From positions 1-64,000 of IMG/VR virus record IMGVR_UViG_3300027963_003275: a stretch of DNA of 64,000 nt; one strand, given 5' to 3'. This document shows positions 1 through 8,981 of the stretch, piece after piece; positions within the stretch are counted from its first letter, which is position 1; each line of letters begins with the position of its first letter. Under the pieces are notes generated by a model. It was not told the DNA's origin. It ran no database searches and was given only the letters and a program-made list of their open reading frames with translations. Both the position numbers and the translations under genes were made by a program. This DNA is from a virus.

Positions 1-2
1 TA

Positions 3-872
3 AACAAAATTCTTAAAACAAATGATGTTGATTATGTTATTGCTTCAGATACTGATTCTATTTACCTTAATATGGGTCCTTTTGTCGAGACTGTATACAA
101 AGGAAGAGAAAAAACTACTAAAGAAATTGTTGGGTTCCTTGATAAGGTCTGTGAGGTGGAATTTGAAAAATATATTGAGAGTTCTTACCAAGAACTGGCA
201 GACTATGTAAATGCATACGACCAGAAGATGCAGATGAAACGGGAGAATATTGCCGACCGTGGAATCTGGACTGCCAAAAAACGATACATTCTGAATGTTT
301 GGGATAGTGAGGGTGTTAGGTATGATGAACCTAAATTAAAAATTATGGGATTGGAAGCAGTCAAATCTTCTACTCCTGCTCCTTGTCGTCAAAAGATTAA
401 GGATGCTCTTAAAATTGTAATGACTAAAACAGAAGACGAAATGATTTCTTTTATAGATAATTTTCGTAAAGCATTTAATGAACTTCCCCCAGAAGAAATT
501 TCATTTCCACGTTCAATTAATGACGTAGATAAACATAAATCTTCATCAACTCTTTATTGTAAGGGAACTCCTATTCACGCAAGAGGAGCAATTCTTTATA
601 ATCATCTAATTAAAGAAAAGAAATTGGATAAGAAATATGCAAAGATTCAAAATGGTGAGAAGATTAAATTTTGCTATTTAAAACTTCCAAATCCAATTCG
701 TGAGAATGTTATTTCTTATATTCAAGAATTCCCAAAAGAATTTGGACTAGACAAATATATTGATTATGACTTACAATTCAGTAAAGCATTTTTGGAACCA
801 ATGAAAGTAATTTTGGATGCAATTAACTGGAAAGTAGAAAAAACAGTAAACCTTGAATCATTTTTTGGATAA
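3..872 (+). CDS. 43: DNA polymerase gp43, C-terminal part (5' end outside window)
   Basis: This is the family B replicative DNA polymerase of T4-like phages, which copies the phage genome with the sliding clamp gp45. About 289 C-terminal residues are in the window and the frame is open from the first bases. The palm motif C appears as ASDTDSIYL near the start, with the two metal-binding aspartates. It is followed by the AKKRY element and a KLKIMGLEAV stretch, as in T4 gp43, and then the thumb. The natural start lies upstream. The stop overlaps the next start (TAATG). Family assignment is firm; the exonuclease domain cannot be judged here. Confidence 0.95.
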   Translation, partial: NKILKTNDVDYVIASDTDSIYLNMGPFVETVYKGREKTTKEIVGFLDKVCEVEFEKYIESSYQELADYVNAYDQKMQMKRENIADRGIWTAKKRYILNVWDSEGVRYDEPKLKIMGLEAVKSSTPAPCRQKIKDALKIVMTKTEDEMISFIDNFRKAFNELPPEEISFPRSINDVDKHKSSSTLYCKGTPIHARGAILYNHLIKEKKLDKKYAKIQNGEKIKFCYLKLPNPIRENVISYIQEFPKEFGLDKYIDYDLQFSKAFLEPMKVILDAINWKVEKTVNLESFFG

Positions 873-994
873 TGGAACTTCCAATTACAGAAGAAGAATG
901 TAAATATATTATAGAATCTGTTAAAGGCAATAAACAGTTATATAATAAACTTTGGGCCTATTGGTTCAATTACAAATATCAAAAAGGTAAATAA
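872..994 (+). CDS. Small conserved phage protein, 40 aa
   Basis: This short reading frame begins at the ATG that overlaps the gp43 stop by one base and ends 2 nt before uvsX. The product is mixed charged and aromatic, with a C-terminal run rich in Trp, Tyr and Lys. No signal peptide, membrane helix or known motif is visible. Tight coupling between 43 and uvsX argues for real translation. The function is unknown. Confidence 0.6.
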   Translation: MELPITEEECKYIIESVKGNKQLYNKLWAYWFNYKYQKGK

Positions 995-996
995 CT

Positions 997-1998
997 ATGG
1001 ATTTTCTTAAAGACATTGTAAAAGAGATTGGTGGAGAATACACACAACTTGCAGCAGATATTGACGAGACTGAAACTTATGTGGATACGGGTTCGTACAT
1101 ATTTAATGCTCTTGTGTCTGGGAGTATCTTTGGTGGTGTATCTGGTAACAAAATTACTGCAATCGCAGGTGAAAGTTCTACAGGAAAAACTTTCTTTAGT
1201 TTGGCAGTGGTCAAAAATTTCCTTGATAATAATCCTACTGGATACTGCTTGTATTTTGATACTGAAGCTGCAATCACCAGATCCTTATTGGAAAGCAGAG
1301 GCATCGACACAACTAGAGTCGTGGTGGTCAATGTGGTCACAGTTGAAGAGTTTCGTGGTAAGGCACTGAAAGCAGTTGACCTTTATTTGAAAAAACCGGA
1401 AGCAGAACGTAACCCTTGTATGTTTGTGTTAGACTCTCTGGGAATGCTTTCCACTAGTAAGGAAATTAATGATGCCCTAAACGATAAGGAAGTTAGGGAC
1501 ATGACTAAATCCCAACTGATCAAGGGTGCATTCCGTATGATTACTTTGAAACTTGGTCAAGCAAATATTCCAATGATTGTAACAAATCATACCTACGATG
1601 TTATCGGTGCTTACGTTCCTACTAAAGAGATGGGAGGTGGTAGTGGTCTTAAGTATGCTGCTTCTACCATCATTCATCTCTCAAAGAAAAAGGAGAAAGA
1701 TGGAACAGAAGTCATTGGAAACATTATCAAGGCAAAGACTGCTAAGTCACGTTTAAGTAAAGAAAATCAAGAGGTTGAAATTCGTTTGTTCTATGATGAA
1801 CGTGGTCTTGATAGGTATTATGGTTTGCTTGAACTTGGAGAAATGGGTGGATTGTGGAAGAATGTTGCGGGTAGGTACGAAATGGACGGTAAAAAACTTT
1901 ACGCAAAAGAAATACTGAAAAATCCAGAAAAGTATTTTACTCCAGAAGTAATGCAAGCACTTGATGAAATAGCAAGAAAAGAGTTTAGTTATGGATGA
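997..1998 (+). CDS. uvsX: UvsX RecA-like recombinase
   Basis: This strand-exchange protein coats single-stranded DNA and drives homologous recombination and recombination-dependent replication. The 333-aa product has a Walker A loop, GESSTGKT, at residues 58-65. A Walker B-type strand, CMFVLDSLG, lies near residue 145, and a RecA-like MGGGSGLKYAAS region near 215-225. It is shorter than T4 UvsX (about 390 aa), as is usual for cyanophages. It starts 2 nt after a small gene, and its end overlaps the following oxygenase gene by 8 nt. Confidence 0.95.
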   Translation: MDFLKDIVKEIGGEYTQLAADIDETETYVDTGSYIFNALVSGSIFGGVSGNKITAIAGESSTGKTFFSLAVVKNFLDNNPTGYCLYFDTEAAITRSLLESRGIDTTRVVVVNVVTVEEFRGKALKAVDLYLKKPEAERNPCMFVLDSLGMLSTSKEINDALNDKEVRDMTKSQLIKGAFRMITLKLGQANIPMIVTNHTYDVIGAYVPTKEMGGGSGLKYAASTIIHLSKKKEKDGTEVIGNIIKAKTAKSRLSKENQEVEIRLFYDERGLDRYYGLLELGEMGGLWKNVAGRYEMDGKKLYAKEILKNPEKYFTPEVMQALDEIARKEFSYG

Positions 1999-2548
1999 GT
2001 TAAATGATTTTATTCACATTTATGAAAATTCAATAGAACCTAATGTTTGTGAGTTTCTTATTAGTTTATTCGAACAAGTTCCAGACAGGTATGAAGAAAT
2101 TGATAATAATGGAAAACAAAAATTCACTCAATTTAATCTTACAGAAAATTGTAAGTTAAATGAAGAAGTAGAAAACGTTCATAACTATCTAATTCATAAA
2201 ACGTTTGAATATAAGAATAAGTATTATGAATTTGCTGATGCTCGTGTCTTCCCTGAAACTCACGCATTTGAGCAGTTTAGAATTAAAAGATATAATAACG
2301 ATGGTGTAGATAAATTTGATACACACGTTGATGTAGTCAATCACGCAACAGCAAGAAGATTTTTATCTTTCTTTTGGTATTTGAATGATGTTGAAACTGG
2401 TGGAGAAACAAGATTTAAAGATGTTTCAGTTATTCCAAAACAGGGAACACTTGTAATGTTTCCTCCATTCTGGATGTTTCCACATAAAGCAGAACCACCT
2501 GTAAGTAATCCCAAATATTTGCTTCATACTTATCTACATTATAAATGA
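1991..2548 (+). CDS. Prolyl-4-hydroxylase-like 2OG-Fe(II) oxygenase
   Basis: This is a 185-aa double-stranded beta-helix dioxygenase of the prolyl 4-hydroxylase type. The iron ligands are visible as H112-x-D114 (THVDV) and H165 (FPHKAEP). The GGETRF element and the basic residue near 175 (NPKYLLH) fit the 2-oxoglutarate pocket. Such enzymes hydroxylate protein or nucleic-acid side chains; the substrate is not known. It overlaps uvsX by 8 nt, and its stop overlaps the next gene by 4 nt (ATGA), so it belongs to the replication transcript. 2OG oxygenases are common in cyanophages. Confidence 0.85.
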   Translation: MDELNDFIHIYENSIEPNVCEFLISLFEQVPDRYEEIDNNGKQKFTQFNLTENCKLNEEVENVHNYLIHKTFEYKNKYYEFADARVFPETHAFEQFRIKRYNNDGVDKFDTHVDVVNHATARRFLSFFWYLNDVETGGETRFKDVSVIPKQGTLVMFPPFWMFPHKAEPPVSNPKYLLHTYLHYK

Positions 2549-3096
2549 AAAACATTCGAGTTATAAAAACTGGAATTGATGTGTTTAAAATATTAGAACA
2601 AATAAAACAATATCCAGAGGACTGGGGTTCGCAAAAAAATATCAAAGATAAAAAGATAGAACAACTTGACCCGACAAAATATATTTTTACGGTTGATGTT
2701 CTTCAATTAATAATGGGTGGAATAGAAAAAGAAGGACAATATGTTGGTGATACTGAAATTTGTATTCAAACACCAGCATACGAAAAACACACAGAAGTTC
2801 TAAAATTCTTAAAGACATATTTTAAGAAAATACGTCGTTGTGCTTTTCTTTCTTTGCCTGTTGGTGAGATTGTTGGAACTCATATTGACGAGGGGACTTA
2901 TTATCTTACAAAGGATAGATACCACCTTTCCATTCAGGGAAAATACAAGTATACTGTTGGGGACGAAACTATGATTGTTGAACCAGGAACTTTTTTTTGG
3001 TTTAACAATAAACTTCCCCATAGTGCTGAAAATATTGGTGATGAGGTTAGAATTACTTTTGTATTCGATGCTCCTCACCACAAACGAAATCCATAG
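2545..3096 (+). CDS. Aspartyl/asparaginyl beta-hydroxylase-like oxygenase
   Basis: The 183-aa product has a second, different iron-oxygenase fold. H113-x-D115 (GTHIDEG), H159 (LPHSAEN) and R169 (VRITFVFD) match the Asp/Asn beta-hydroxylase layout. The RYHLSIQG strand is the typical 2-oxoglutarate-binding segment. The start overlaps the preceding oxygenase by 4 nt, so the two are probably translated together. The target residue or molecule is unknown. A cupin without oxygenase activity is less likely because all iron ligands are present. Confidence 0.8.
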   Translation: MKNIRVIKTGIDVFKILEQIKQYPEDWGSQKNIKDKKIEQLDPTKYIFTVDVLQLIMGGIEKEGQYVGDTEICIQTPAYEKHTEVLKFLKTYFKKIRRCAFLSLPVGEIVGTHIDEGTYYLTKDRYHLSIQGKYKYTVGDETMIVEPGTFFWFNNKLPHSAENIGDEVRITFVFDAPHHKRNP

Positions 3097-3107
3097 TTAG
3101 AGGAGTA

Positions 3108-4484
3108 ATGGAAAAAGTCGAAACTACAATTCTTCGTAATTTACTTTTCAATAATGATTATTGTAGAAAAGTATTACCTTTTATTAAAAATGAATATTTT
3201 GAAAATCTTCACGAGAAAGTAGTTTTTGAAGAGATTTGTAAATTTATTGTTGCTTATGAACAACTAGCAACAAAGGAAGTTCTTTTGATTGAAACAGAAA
3301 AAAGAACTGATATTACAGAAGATACTTACAAAATTATTTGTGATTATATTTCCAATCTTAATGATGACCCAGCAGATAAGCAATGGTTGATAGATACTAC
3401 TGAAAAGTGGTGTAAAGACCGAGCAATTTATCTTGCTCTTATGGAAAGTATTAAAATTGCTGATGGACAAGATGAAAAGAAATCTAGAGATTCTATTCCA
3501 ACAATTTTACAAGAAGCACTTGCTATTGGATTTGATAGCCACATTGGACACGATTACCTAAAAGATTACCAAGAAAGATATGACTCTTATCACAGAAAAG
3601 AAGATAAAATCCCATTTGATTTGGAATATTTTAACAAAATTACCAAAGGGGGTATTCCTAATAAGACCCTCAATATTGCCTTAGCTGGAACTGGAGTTGG
3701 GAAAAGTTTGTTTATGTGTCACGTAGCAGCATCAGTTCTTCTCCAAGGAAGGAATGTTCTCTACATTACGCTTGAAATGGCAGAAGAGAAAATTGCTGAA
3801 CGAATTGACGCAAACCTTTTGAATGTAAATATTAAAGATATCGAAACATTACCAAAAATGATGTTTGATACGAAAGTAAATAATATTGCGAAGAAGACAC
3901 AAGGAACTTTGATTATCAAAGAGTATCCAACTGCTTCCGCACACGCAGGACATTTCAGAGCACTTCTAAATGAACTCTCTCTTAAGAAATCATTTAAACC
4001 TGATATTATTTTTATTGACTACCTTAATATTTGTGGGTCCTCAAGGTATAAGAGTAATTTTTCAGTCAATTCTTACTCTTATGTTAAAGCAATTGCGGAA
4101 GAACTCCGTGGTCTCGCAGTTGAATCAAATGTTCCAATTGTTTCCGCTACCCAGACTACTCGTAGTGGTTTTTCTAGCTCTGATCCTGACCTTACTGATA
4201 CTAGTGAATCCTTTGGTCTTCCTGCTACTGCTGATCTTATGTTTGCCCTTATTAGCACAGAAGAGTTGGAAGGACTAGGACAGATTATGGTAAAACAATT
4301 GAAGAATAGATATAATGACCCAACAATGAATAAAAGATTTGTAGTTGGAATTGATAGAGCAAAAATGCGTCTTTATGATGTAGAACAAAGTGCTCAAAAA
4401 GATATACTTGACTCTGGACAAGAGGAAGAGTATACTTATGAAGAAAACAAAAAAACAGACAAATTCTCTGGATTTAAATTTTAA
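3108..4484 (+). CDS. 41: Replicative DNA helicase gp41 (DnaB-like)
   Basis: This hexameric 5'-3' helicase unwinds the fork and works with primase gp61 and loader gp59, both present in this window. The 458-aa product has an N-terminal helical domain and then a RecA-like ATPase core with Walker A GTGVGKS at residues 194-200. The Walker B strand is IIFIDYLNICG near 300, followed by a DnaB-like SATQTTRSGF sensor region. The acidic C-terminus fits T4-like helicases. It follows the oxygenase pair by 11 nt. Confidence 0.93.
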   Translation: MEKVETTILRNLLFNNDYCRKVLPFIKNEYFENLHEKVVFEEICKFIVAYEQLATKEVLLIETEKRTDITEDTYKIICDYISNLNDDPADKQWLIDTTEKWCKDRAIYLALMESIKIADGQDEKKSRDSIPTILQEALAIGFDSHIGHDYLKDYQERYDSYHRKEDKIPFDLEYFNKITKGGIPNKTLNIALAGTGVGKSLFMCHVAASVLLQGRNVLYITLEMAEEKIAERIDANLLNVNIKDIETLPKMMFDTKVNNIAKKTQGTLIIKEYPTASAHAGHFRALLNELSLKKSFKPDIIFIDYLNICGSSRYKSNFSVNSYSYVKAIAEELRGLAVESNVPIVSATQTTRSGFSSSDPDLTDTSESFGLPATADLMFALISTEELEGLGQIMVKQLKNRYNDPTMNKRFVVGIDRAKMRLYDVEQSAQKDILDSGQEEEYTYEENKKTDKFSGFKF

Positions 4485-4489
4485 CTAAT

Positions 4490-4900
4490 ATGACTCAACG
4501 AATTGATTTTGGTAAATATCAAAACTTTGTAGATGCTGTTACGAGTGACGCATCTAAAGATTTTCTTGCTCTTTCTGACCGTATGGTAGAACTTGATGAG
4601 AAAGGTGCTAATATTGAACGACTATTGACTGCTGGTGTTGGAATTAATGCCGAAGGTGGTGAGTTTTTAGAAATTGTAAAGAAGATGCTATTTCAAGGAA
4701 AACCTTGGAATGATGAGACCCGCACTCACCTGATTAAAGAACTTGGTGATACAATGTGGTATGTTGCCCAGGCTTGCATTGCCCTTGAAGTTTCTTTTGA
4801 TGAAGTCATTCAAACGAATATTAATAAACTAATGAAACGTTATCCCGAAGGATTTTTTGACGCATACTATAGTGAAAATCGTGAGGTAGGAGACATTTGA
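4490..4900 (+). CDS. mazG: MazG-like nucleotide pyrophosphohydrolase
   Basis: This 136-aa all-alpha NTP pyrophosphohydrolase has the MazG signature: an AEGGEFLEIVKK helix and then KELGDTMWYVAQ, which supply the acidic metal ligands. MazG hydrolyses nucleoside triphosphates. In cyanophages it has been proposed to alter ppGpp or the nucleotide pool, but the substrate here is not shown. The stop overlaps the next small gene (TGATG). It starts 5 nt after gp41, so it is part of the replication operon. Confidence 0.85.
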   Translation: MTQRIDFGKYQNFVDAVTSDASKDFLALSDRMVELDEKGANIERLLTAGVGINAEGGEFLEIVKKMLFQGKPWNDETRTHLIKELGDTMWYVAQACIALEVSFDEVIQTNINKLMKRYPEGFFDAYYSENREVGDI

Positions 4901-5055
4901 TGACTGAAACATCTTGGCCTTATAATCATAGACATTCTTCAGAACTATGGGATATTTCTGCTGAAATTCTTACAGAACTTTCCAGAAGAGATGAAGTTAA
5001 GTATCGTGTAAAAGCAACCCCAGAATCGGTTAAGAAAAAGATAAAAAATTTGTAA
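4900..5055 (+). CDS. Small hypothetical protein, 51 aa
   Basis: The reading frame starts at the ATG overlapping the mazG-like stop and ends just before a terminator, so it closes the replication operon. The product is hydrophilic, His-rich near the N-terminus and Lys-rich at the C-terminus. No known domain is recognised. Confidence 0.55.
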   Translation: MTETSWPYNHRHSSELWDISAEILTELSRRDEVKYRVKATPESVKKKIKNL

Positions 5056-5064
5056 AAAATATAT

Positions 5065-5100
5065 CCCCTCTTTCTAAATACAAGAAAGGGGGAATTTTTA
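5065..5100 (+). terminator. Rho-independent terminator of the replication operon
   Basis: The arms 5065-5074 and 5084-5092 pair (CCCC-T-CTTTC with GAAAG-GGGG, one bulged T). A short U-rich tail follows. The loop contains the late box listed separately. Confidence 0.7.
5074..5080 (+). promoter_or_regulatory. Late promoter box CTAAATA in the terminator loop
   Basis: CTAAATA is a variant of the T4 late box TATAAATA used by cyanophages. It lies 22 nt before the next start, exactly in the loop of the preceding terminator hairpin. Confidence 0.6.
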
Positions 5101-5101
5101 T

Positions 5102-5866
5102 ATGGCCAATCCAGCACTAGCAGGAAAACAATATGAGATTACCCTTAGGAATAAATTAAAATCAGTTTTTAAAAATATTCCAAAAAATGCTGGATTTGGA
5201 AGTGGTCCAGACCTAACTATACCTTCTGCTACTAATCCAGGGCAGGCACTTTTGGTTGAAGCAAAAACAACCACACAGTCTGACTTTGGACAGAAGGCAA
5301 TAACTTTTAATGGAACTTCTTGGGTGGCAAAATTTGATGGAACAGAACCACAATCAATAGTTAGTTTGTATAATTATCTCTATTCGCAATATGATGTAGA
5401 TAGAAAAATACAACAAGCTTGGGGATTACCAGGAAATAAGTTGTCTGCGACTGAGTTACAACAAATTGTGAATAATGAAAATCTTGCTAAAGTTTTATAT
5501 TATGAAAAACTTTTAACTGAAAAAACTGGAAGTTCAAATCCATTTCCACAAACAACGATAGCATCTGGACCAGACATCGTTTCTAAAATTATATTTTATT
5601 ATAATAGTAAGGGTATTAATTATATACAGATAAAAAATGAAGGATTTTATATTCTTGGTAGTGATAAAATGGGTTTGAATTCAAAACTTCCAATTGATAT
5701 TCCAAGATTTGCTCCATCTTCTGCTAGTTTGGTAATTAGGGGAAAGTCGAGTGTTAGTAATGGAACATTTAGACCAACATTAACATTAAAAAGTGATGGT
5801 GTTGCGAGAAGTAATTTTTCATTAGATGATGCTAATGATTTAAGATTACTTTATAGCAGTTTCTAG
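5102..5866 (+). CDS. PD-(D/E)XK nuclease-like protein, late
   Basis: The 254-aa product has, in its first 65 residues, the order expected for a restriction-endonuclease fold: E12 in a first helix, D37 in SGPDLTIP, then E53-x-K55 in LLVEAKT. The rest is mixed alpha/beta and not recognised. It has its own late box, which suggests a role in head maturation, packaging or DNA processing late in infection, but this is inference. No membrane segment is seen. A structural protein that only keeps a degenerate fold is possible. Confidence 0.6.
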   Translation: MANPALAGKQYEITLRNKLKSVFKNIPKNAGFGSGPDLTIPSATNPGQALLVEAKTTTQSDFGQKAITFNGTSWVAKFDGTEPQSIVSLYNYLYSQYDVDRKIQQAWGLPGNKLSATELQQIVNNENLAKVLYYEKLLTEKTGSSNPFPQTTIASGPDIVSKIIFYYNSKGINYIQIKNEGFYILGSDKMGLNSKLPIDIPRFAPSSASLVIRGKSSVSNGTFRPTLTLKSDGVARSNFSLDDANDLRLLYSSF

Positions 5867-5868
5867 TG

Positions 5869-5876
5869 AATAAATA
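5869..5876 (+). promoter_or_regulatory. Late promoter box AATAAATA
   Basis: A GAATAAATA sequence directly after the preceding stop and 19 nt before the next start resembles the phage late box. Confidence 0.5.
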
Positions 5877-5894
5877 ACTAAAAATACCATATAA

Positions 5895-6956
5895 ATGAAA
5901 AGTTTTGCTAGATTTATTAAAGAAGCAGTAGAAACACTTGCGTCTACTGAGGCAAAGAATCGCGGACTTAAAGGAGATGGTCACGGTGATTGGTATGATA
6001 ATCAAGGAAATCTTGTAGCAAAAACTGTAGGTGGAAAGTTAAAGTATTTCGGTCAAGGTGGTGCTGATGCTCAACAGCAACAAGGAGAAAAGAAACAAGC
6101 AGGAGCACAACAGCAACAAAAGGCAGCACCACAACAACAAGCAGCACAGCAACAGCAACCAGAAGCAGAGCAGGTTAATGGTGTTGCGATTGTGATTGGA
6201 AGATTTAATCCTCCATCTAAAAATCACGGAGCATTATTAAAGGCAGGATATTCACAAGCAACTCGAAGAAAATTTGAGTTTAGAGTTTATCCAAGTCGTA
6301 TTGAAGATGGAGCAACAAATCCACTCAATCCAGGATTAAAGATTTCTTATCTACAATCTATGTTCCCAGAGTATGCGGAATATATTGTAGATAGTGATAA
6401 AACAAAAACTATTTTTGATGTTTTGGGTTCTGTATATAATGATGGTTATACTGATGTTGTTATTGTAACGGGACAAGACAGACTTGGAGAATTCCAAAGT
6501 TTAGTTCACAAAGGAGACGGACAACAATATCAGTTTAATAATATTGAAGTAGTACCATCTGGTGTAAAAGACCCCGATAGTGATGTTGAAAGTCCTGGTT
6601 CTTCTGCGATGATGAGAACGGCAGCAGCAATGGGAGATTATGAAAGATTTGCTACTGGTCTTCCAGCAAATATGGATACAGTCGAGAAACATGAAATGTT
6701 TAATACTGTTTCTCGTTCGATGAAAGTAAGTGAAGATACTGAGATTTGGAAGATTGCTCCAGAATTGGATTATGAAGGAATGAGATGGAATTATAAGAAG
6801 AATGGATTATTTGATGTTGGTGCTTTGGTAGAAAATTTAAATAGTGGATTGGTTGGAAGAATTCTTCGTAGAGGAGCAAATCATTTAATTTGTGTAACGA
6901 AAGAAGGTGTGATGTTTAAGAGTTGGTTGAAAGACGTTCGTGAACTTTACGAATAA
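5895..6956 (+). CDS. Nucleotidyltransferase-domain protein with Gln-rich linker, probably virion-associated
   Basis: The 353-aa product has three parts. An N-terminal MKSFARFIKEA leader of a kind common in cyanophage structural proteins comes first. A linker at residues 59-93 is almost only Gln, Ala and Lys. From about 95 a cytidylyltransferase-type Rossmann domain follows: VIGRFNPPSKNHG (102-112) is the nucleotide-binding HxGH-like site, and SPGSSAMMR later is the ISSTxxR-like site. The C-terminal ~70 residues form a small domain. The enzyme would transfer a nucleotidyl group; the substrate is unknown. The late box supports late expression. Confidence 0.65.
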   Translation: MKSFARFIKEAVETLASTEAKNRGLKGDGHGDWYDNQGNLVAKTVGGKLKYFGQGGADAQQQQGEKKQAGAQQQQKAAPQQQAAQQQQPEAEQVNGVAIVIGRFNPPSKNHGALLKAGYSQATRRKFEFRVYPSRIEDGATNPLNPGLKISYLQSMFPEYAEYIVDSDKTKTIFDVLGSVYNDGYTDVVIVTGQDRLGEFQSLVHKGDGQQYQFNNIEVVPSGVKDPDSDVESPGSSAMMRTAAAMGDYERFATGLPANMDTVEKHEMFNTVSRSMKVSEDTEIWKIAPELDYEGMRWNYKKNGLFDVGALVENLNSGLVGRILRRGANHLICVTKEGVMFKSWLKDVRELYE

Positions 6957-6964
6957 GATAAATA
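6957..6964 (+). promoter_or_regulatory. Late promoter box GATAAATA
   Basis: GATAAATA begins just after the previous stop and lies 29 nt before the next start. Confidence 0.6.
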
Positions 6965-6992
6965 CAAGTAAGAAAAGAAGTATCTAAGCAAA

Positions 6993-8948
6993 ATGAGACC
7001 TTGGAACGAAATTATTGCTGAGGCAAGAGATAGAAACAAAGATTATACTTTGGATGAATTTTGTGATGTTTATGAAAGATATTATGAACCAACTGAAAAA
7101 TTACCAGGAAGTGGTAAAACTCCAAATCAAAAAAATAGAAATAAAGCCAATCAATTTAGACAATCTAATAAAACATATATTGCTCCAGGATATGATGATG
7201 ATGGAGAAGAAACAGGTCCAGAAAGGGCAGGTAGATTAGTAAGGACTTACGCCATACACAAAAAGAATCGTGAGGTTTCAGCAAAAGAACAGAAAAAAAG
7301 AAAGAGTAGATTAACTCCAGACGAGTTAAAATTAAGAGAAAGAGATGTAAAAGTAAGAGAAAGACGACAAGATACAAGAGAAAAAGAAAATGAAAGAAAA
7401 GATGCACATTCCAAGTGGGTTATAGGACAAGCTGCGAAAAATGCTGAGGAAAAGAAAAAGCAGGAATTAGAGAATATTAAAAATAAACCAAGAAAAGCTG
7501 CGAGTGCTGCTCTTTCTAGTATTAGTAAACCACAATCAATATCATATAAAGATAGTGATGCGACTGCTTATACAAAGGCAATTGGAAATGTGGGGTCTCT
7601 TTTTGGTGGAGTTGCGAAAGCAGGAATTCATTATGGTATAGCAAGACACAAGGCAAAGAAAGAAGCATCAGAAATCGAAGGAAAACGTTCTTCTCCTATA
7701 CCATTCAAGGCACCTAAACCACCCAAACCACCAACGATCAAAGAAAAATATTTTGATTGGAGAGAAGAACTACTTTCAGAAAACAACTCTATAGAAAATC
7801 TACATGAGTTCCTACCAGCACTTCTTGCTGCATTGGAAGCGGGTGGTGCTGCTGAGGCCGCATCTGTTGCCTCTGGGGCAGGAAGAGCAGCAGCTGCTGG
7901 GGAAACTGGTCTTGGGTCTAAAGTATCTAATGTAATTAAAAAAACAGTTAAGAATAAATTGGGTGATGGGGACAATAGTTCAAACTCTCAAAGTTCTTCA
8001 AGTAGTAGTGAAGAACCAATTAGTTCTAATGATTCATCAGCAACTGCTTATACTAAGGCATTATCTAATGTGGGTAAAATTTTTTCAAGGGAAGAATTTG
8101 TTGCTGAAGTTGAAGATAAAGAAGCAAAAAGGAAAAAAATTATTGATGTAATGCGTGGTAAAAATAAAGTTGAACTCAATCCAAATATGAAAGAGGAAAA
8201 GGACCAAGAAGGTGGAATGGCTCATAATGAACTTGCTACGATGGAAAGAGCAGTCAAAACTCTTCGTAAAAAAATAAAATCTCCAAATCAACAACTTCCT
8301 GCTTGGGTTCAATCTAAAATCTCAAAAGCAGCAGATCATATTGATACTGTTGCTGATTATATGTCTGGTGAAACTGAACCTGTTTCGGAAGGATATGATG
8401 ATGAATATGAAACTTTCCGTCAGCATTCTCGTGAACCTTTTTCATCTCTTTCTCCAAGTGAAAGAAGAAATAGAACTGCTGGTGTTTTGAAACTAATGAA
8501 ACAAGTGAATGCCGATGTTGAAAAACCAAAGAAAAAGAAAAAGAAAAAGAACAAAGATGTAACAGAAGAATGTGGATGTGAGGATGATAAGAAAAAAGTT
8601 CTTGCGATGATGATTATTAAAAAAGCAATAGACGCAAAAAAGAAAAAGAACTTTCAATTGAATTCGGGAATTATTGGAGAGGAAAGTGCTGCTTGGCAAC
8701 GTAAGGAGGGGAAGAACCCCGAGGGTGGTTTAAACAAAAAGGGGATTGCGTCTTATCGTAGAGAAAATCCAGGTTCAAAACTCTCTCTTGCTGTGACTAC
8801 TCCACCATCAAAACTTAAAAAAGGTAGTAAAGCAGCAAAACGCAGAAAGTCTTTCTGTGCTCGTATGGGTGGGATGCCTGGTCCTATGAAAGATGAAAAG
8901 GGAAGACCAACAAGAAAAGCACTTTCGTTAAGAAAATGGAATTGTTGA
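6993..8948 (+). CDS. Large Lys/Glu-rich virion-like protein with C-terminal DUF6321-type domain
   Basis: The 651-aa product is highly charged with long predicted coiled or disordered stretches. A short block is repeated inside it (D-S-x-A-T-A-Y-T-K-A near residues 187 and 347). Small Ala/Gly-rich segments lie around 275-310. The last ~85 residues (567-651, from AWQRKEGKNPEGG to the end) form a compact Cys- and Arg-rich domain found in many marine phage proteins, resembling DUF6321. The function is unknown. The flanking late boxes suggest a virion or assembly role. Confidence 0.6.
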   Translation: MRPWNEIIAEARDRNKDYTLDEFCDVYERYYEPTEKLPGSGKTPNQKNRNKANQFRQSNKTYIAPGYDDDGEETGPERAGRLVRTYAIHKKNREVSAKEQKKRKSRLTPDELKLRERDVKVRERRQDTREKENERKDAHSKWVIGQAAKNAEEKKKQELENIKNKPRKAASAALSSISKPQSISYKDSDATAYTKAIGNVGSLFGGVAKAGIHYGIARHKAKKEASEIEGKRSSPIPFKAPKPPKPPTIKEKYFDWREELLSENNSIENLHEFLPALLAALEAGGAAEAASVASGAGRAAAAGETGLGSKVSNVIKKTVKNKLGDGDNSSNSQSSSSSSEEPISSNDSSATAYTKALSNVGKIFSREEFVAEVEDKEAKRKKIIDVMRGKNKVELNPNMKEEKDQEGGMAHNELATMERAVKTLRKKIKSPNQQLPAWVQSKISKAADHIDTVADYMSGETEPVSEGYDDEYETFRQHSREPFSSLSPSERRNRTAGVLKLMKQVNADVEKPKKKKKKKNKDVTEECGCEDDKKKVLAMMIIKKAIDAKKKKNFQLNSGIIGEESAAWQRKEGKNPEGGLNKKGIASYRRENPGSKLSLAVTTPPSKLKKGSKAAKRRKSFCARMGGMPGPMKDEKGRPTRKALSLRKWNC

Positions 8949-8954
8949 TAAATA
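8947..8954 (+). promoter_or_regulatory. Late promoter box GATAAATA overlapping a stop codon
   Basis: The box overlaps the TGA of the preceding gene and lies 27 nt before the next start. Confidence 0.6.
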
Positions 8955-8981
8955 ATACAGGAACATTTACACGAGGTCATT

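Noticed and set aside
6039-6227. Cys/Leu-rich minus-strand frame
   Set aside because: It is the shadow of the Gln/Ala linker codons in the gene at 5895.
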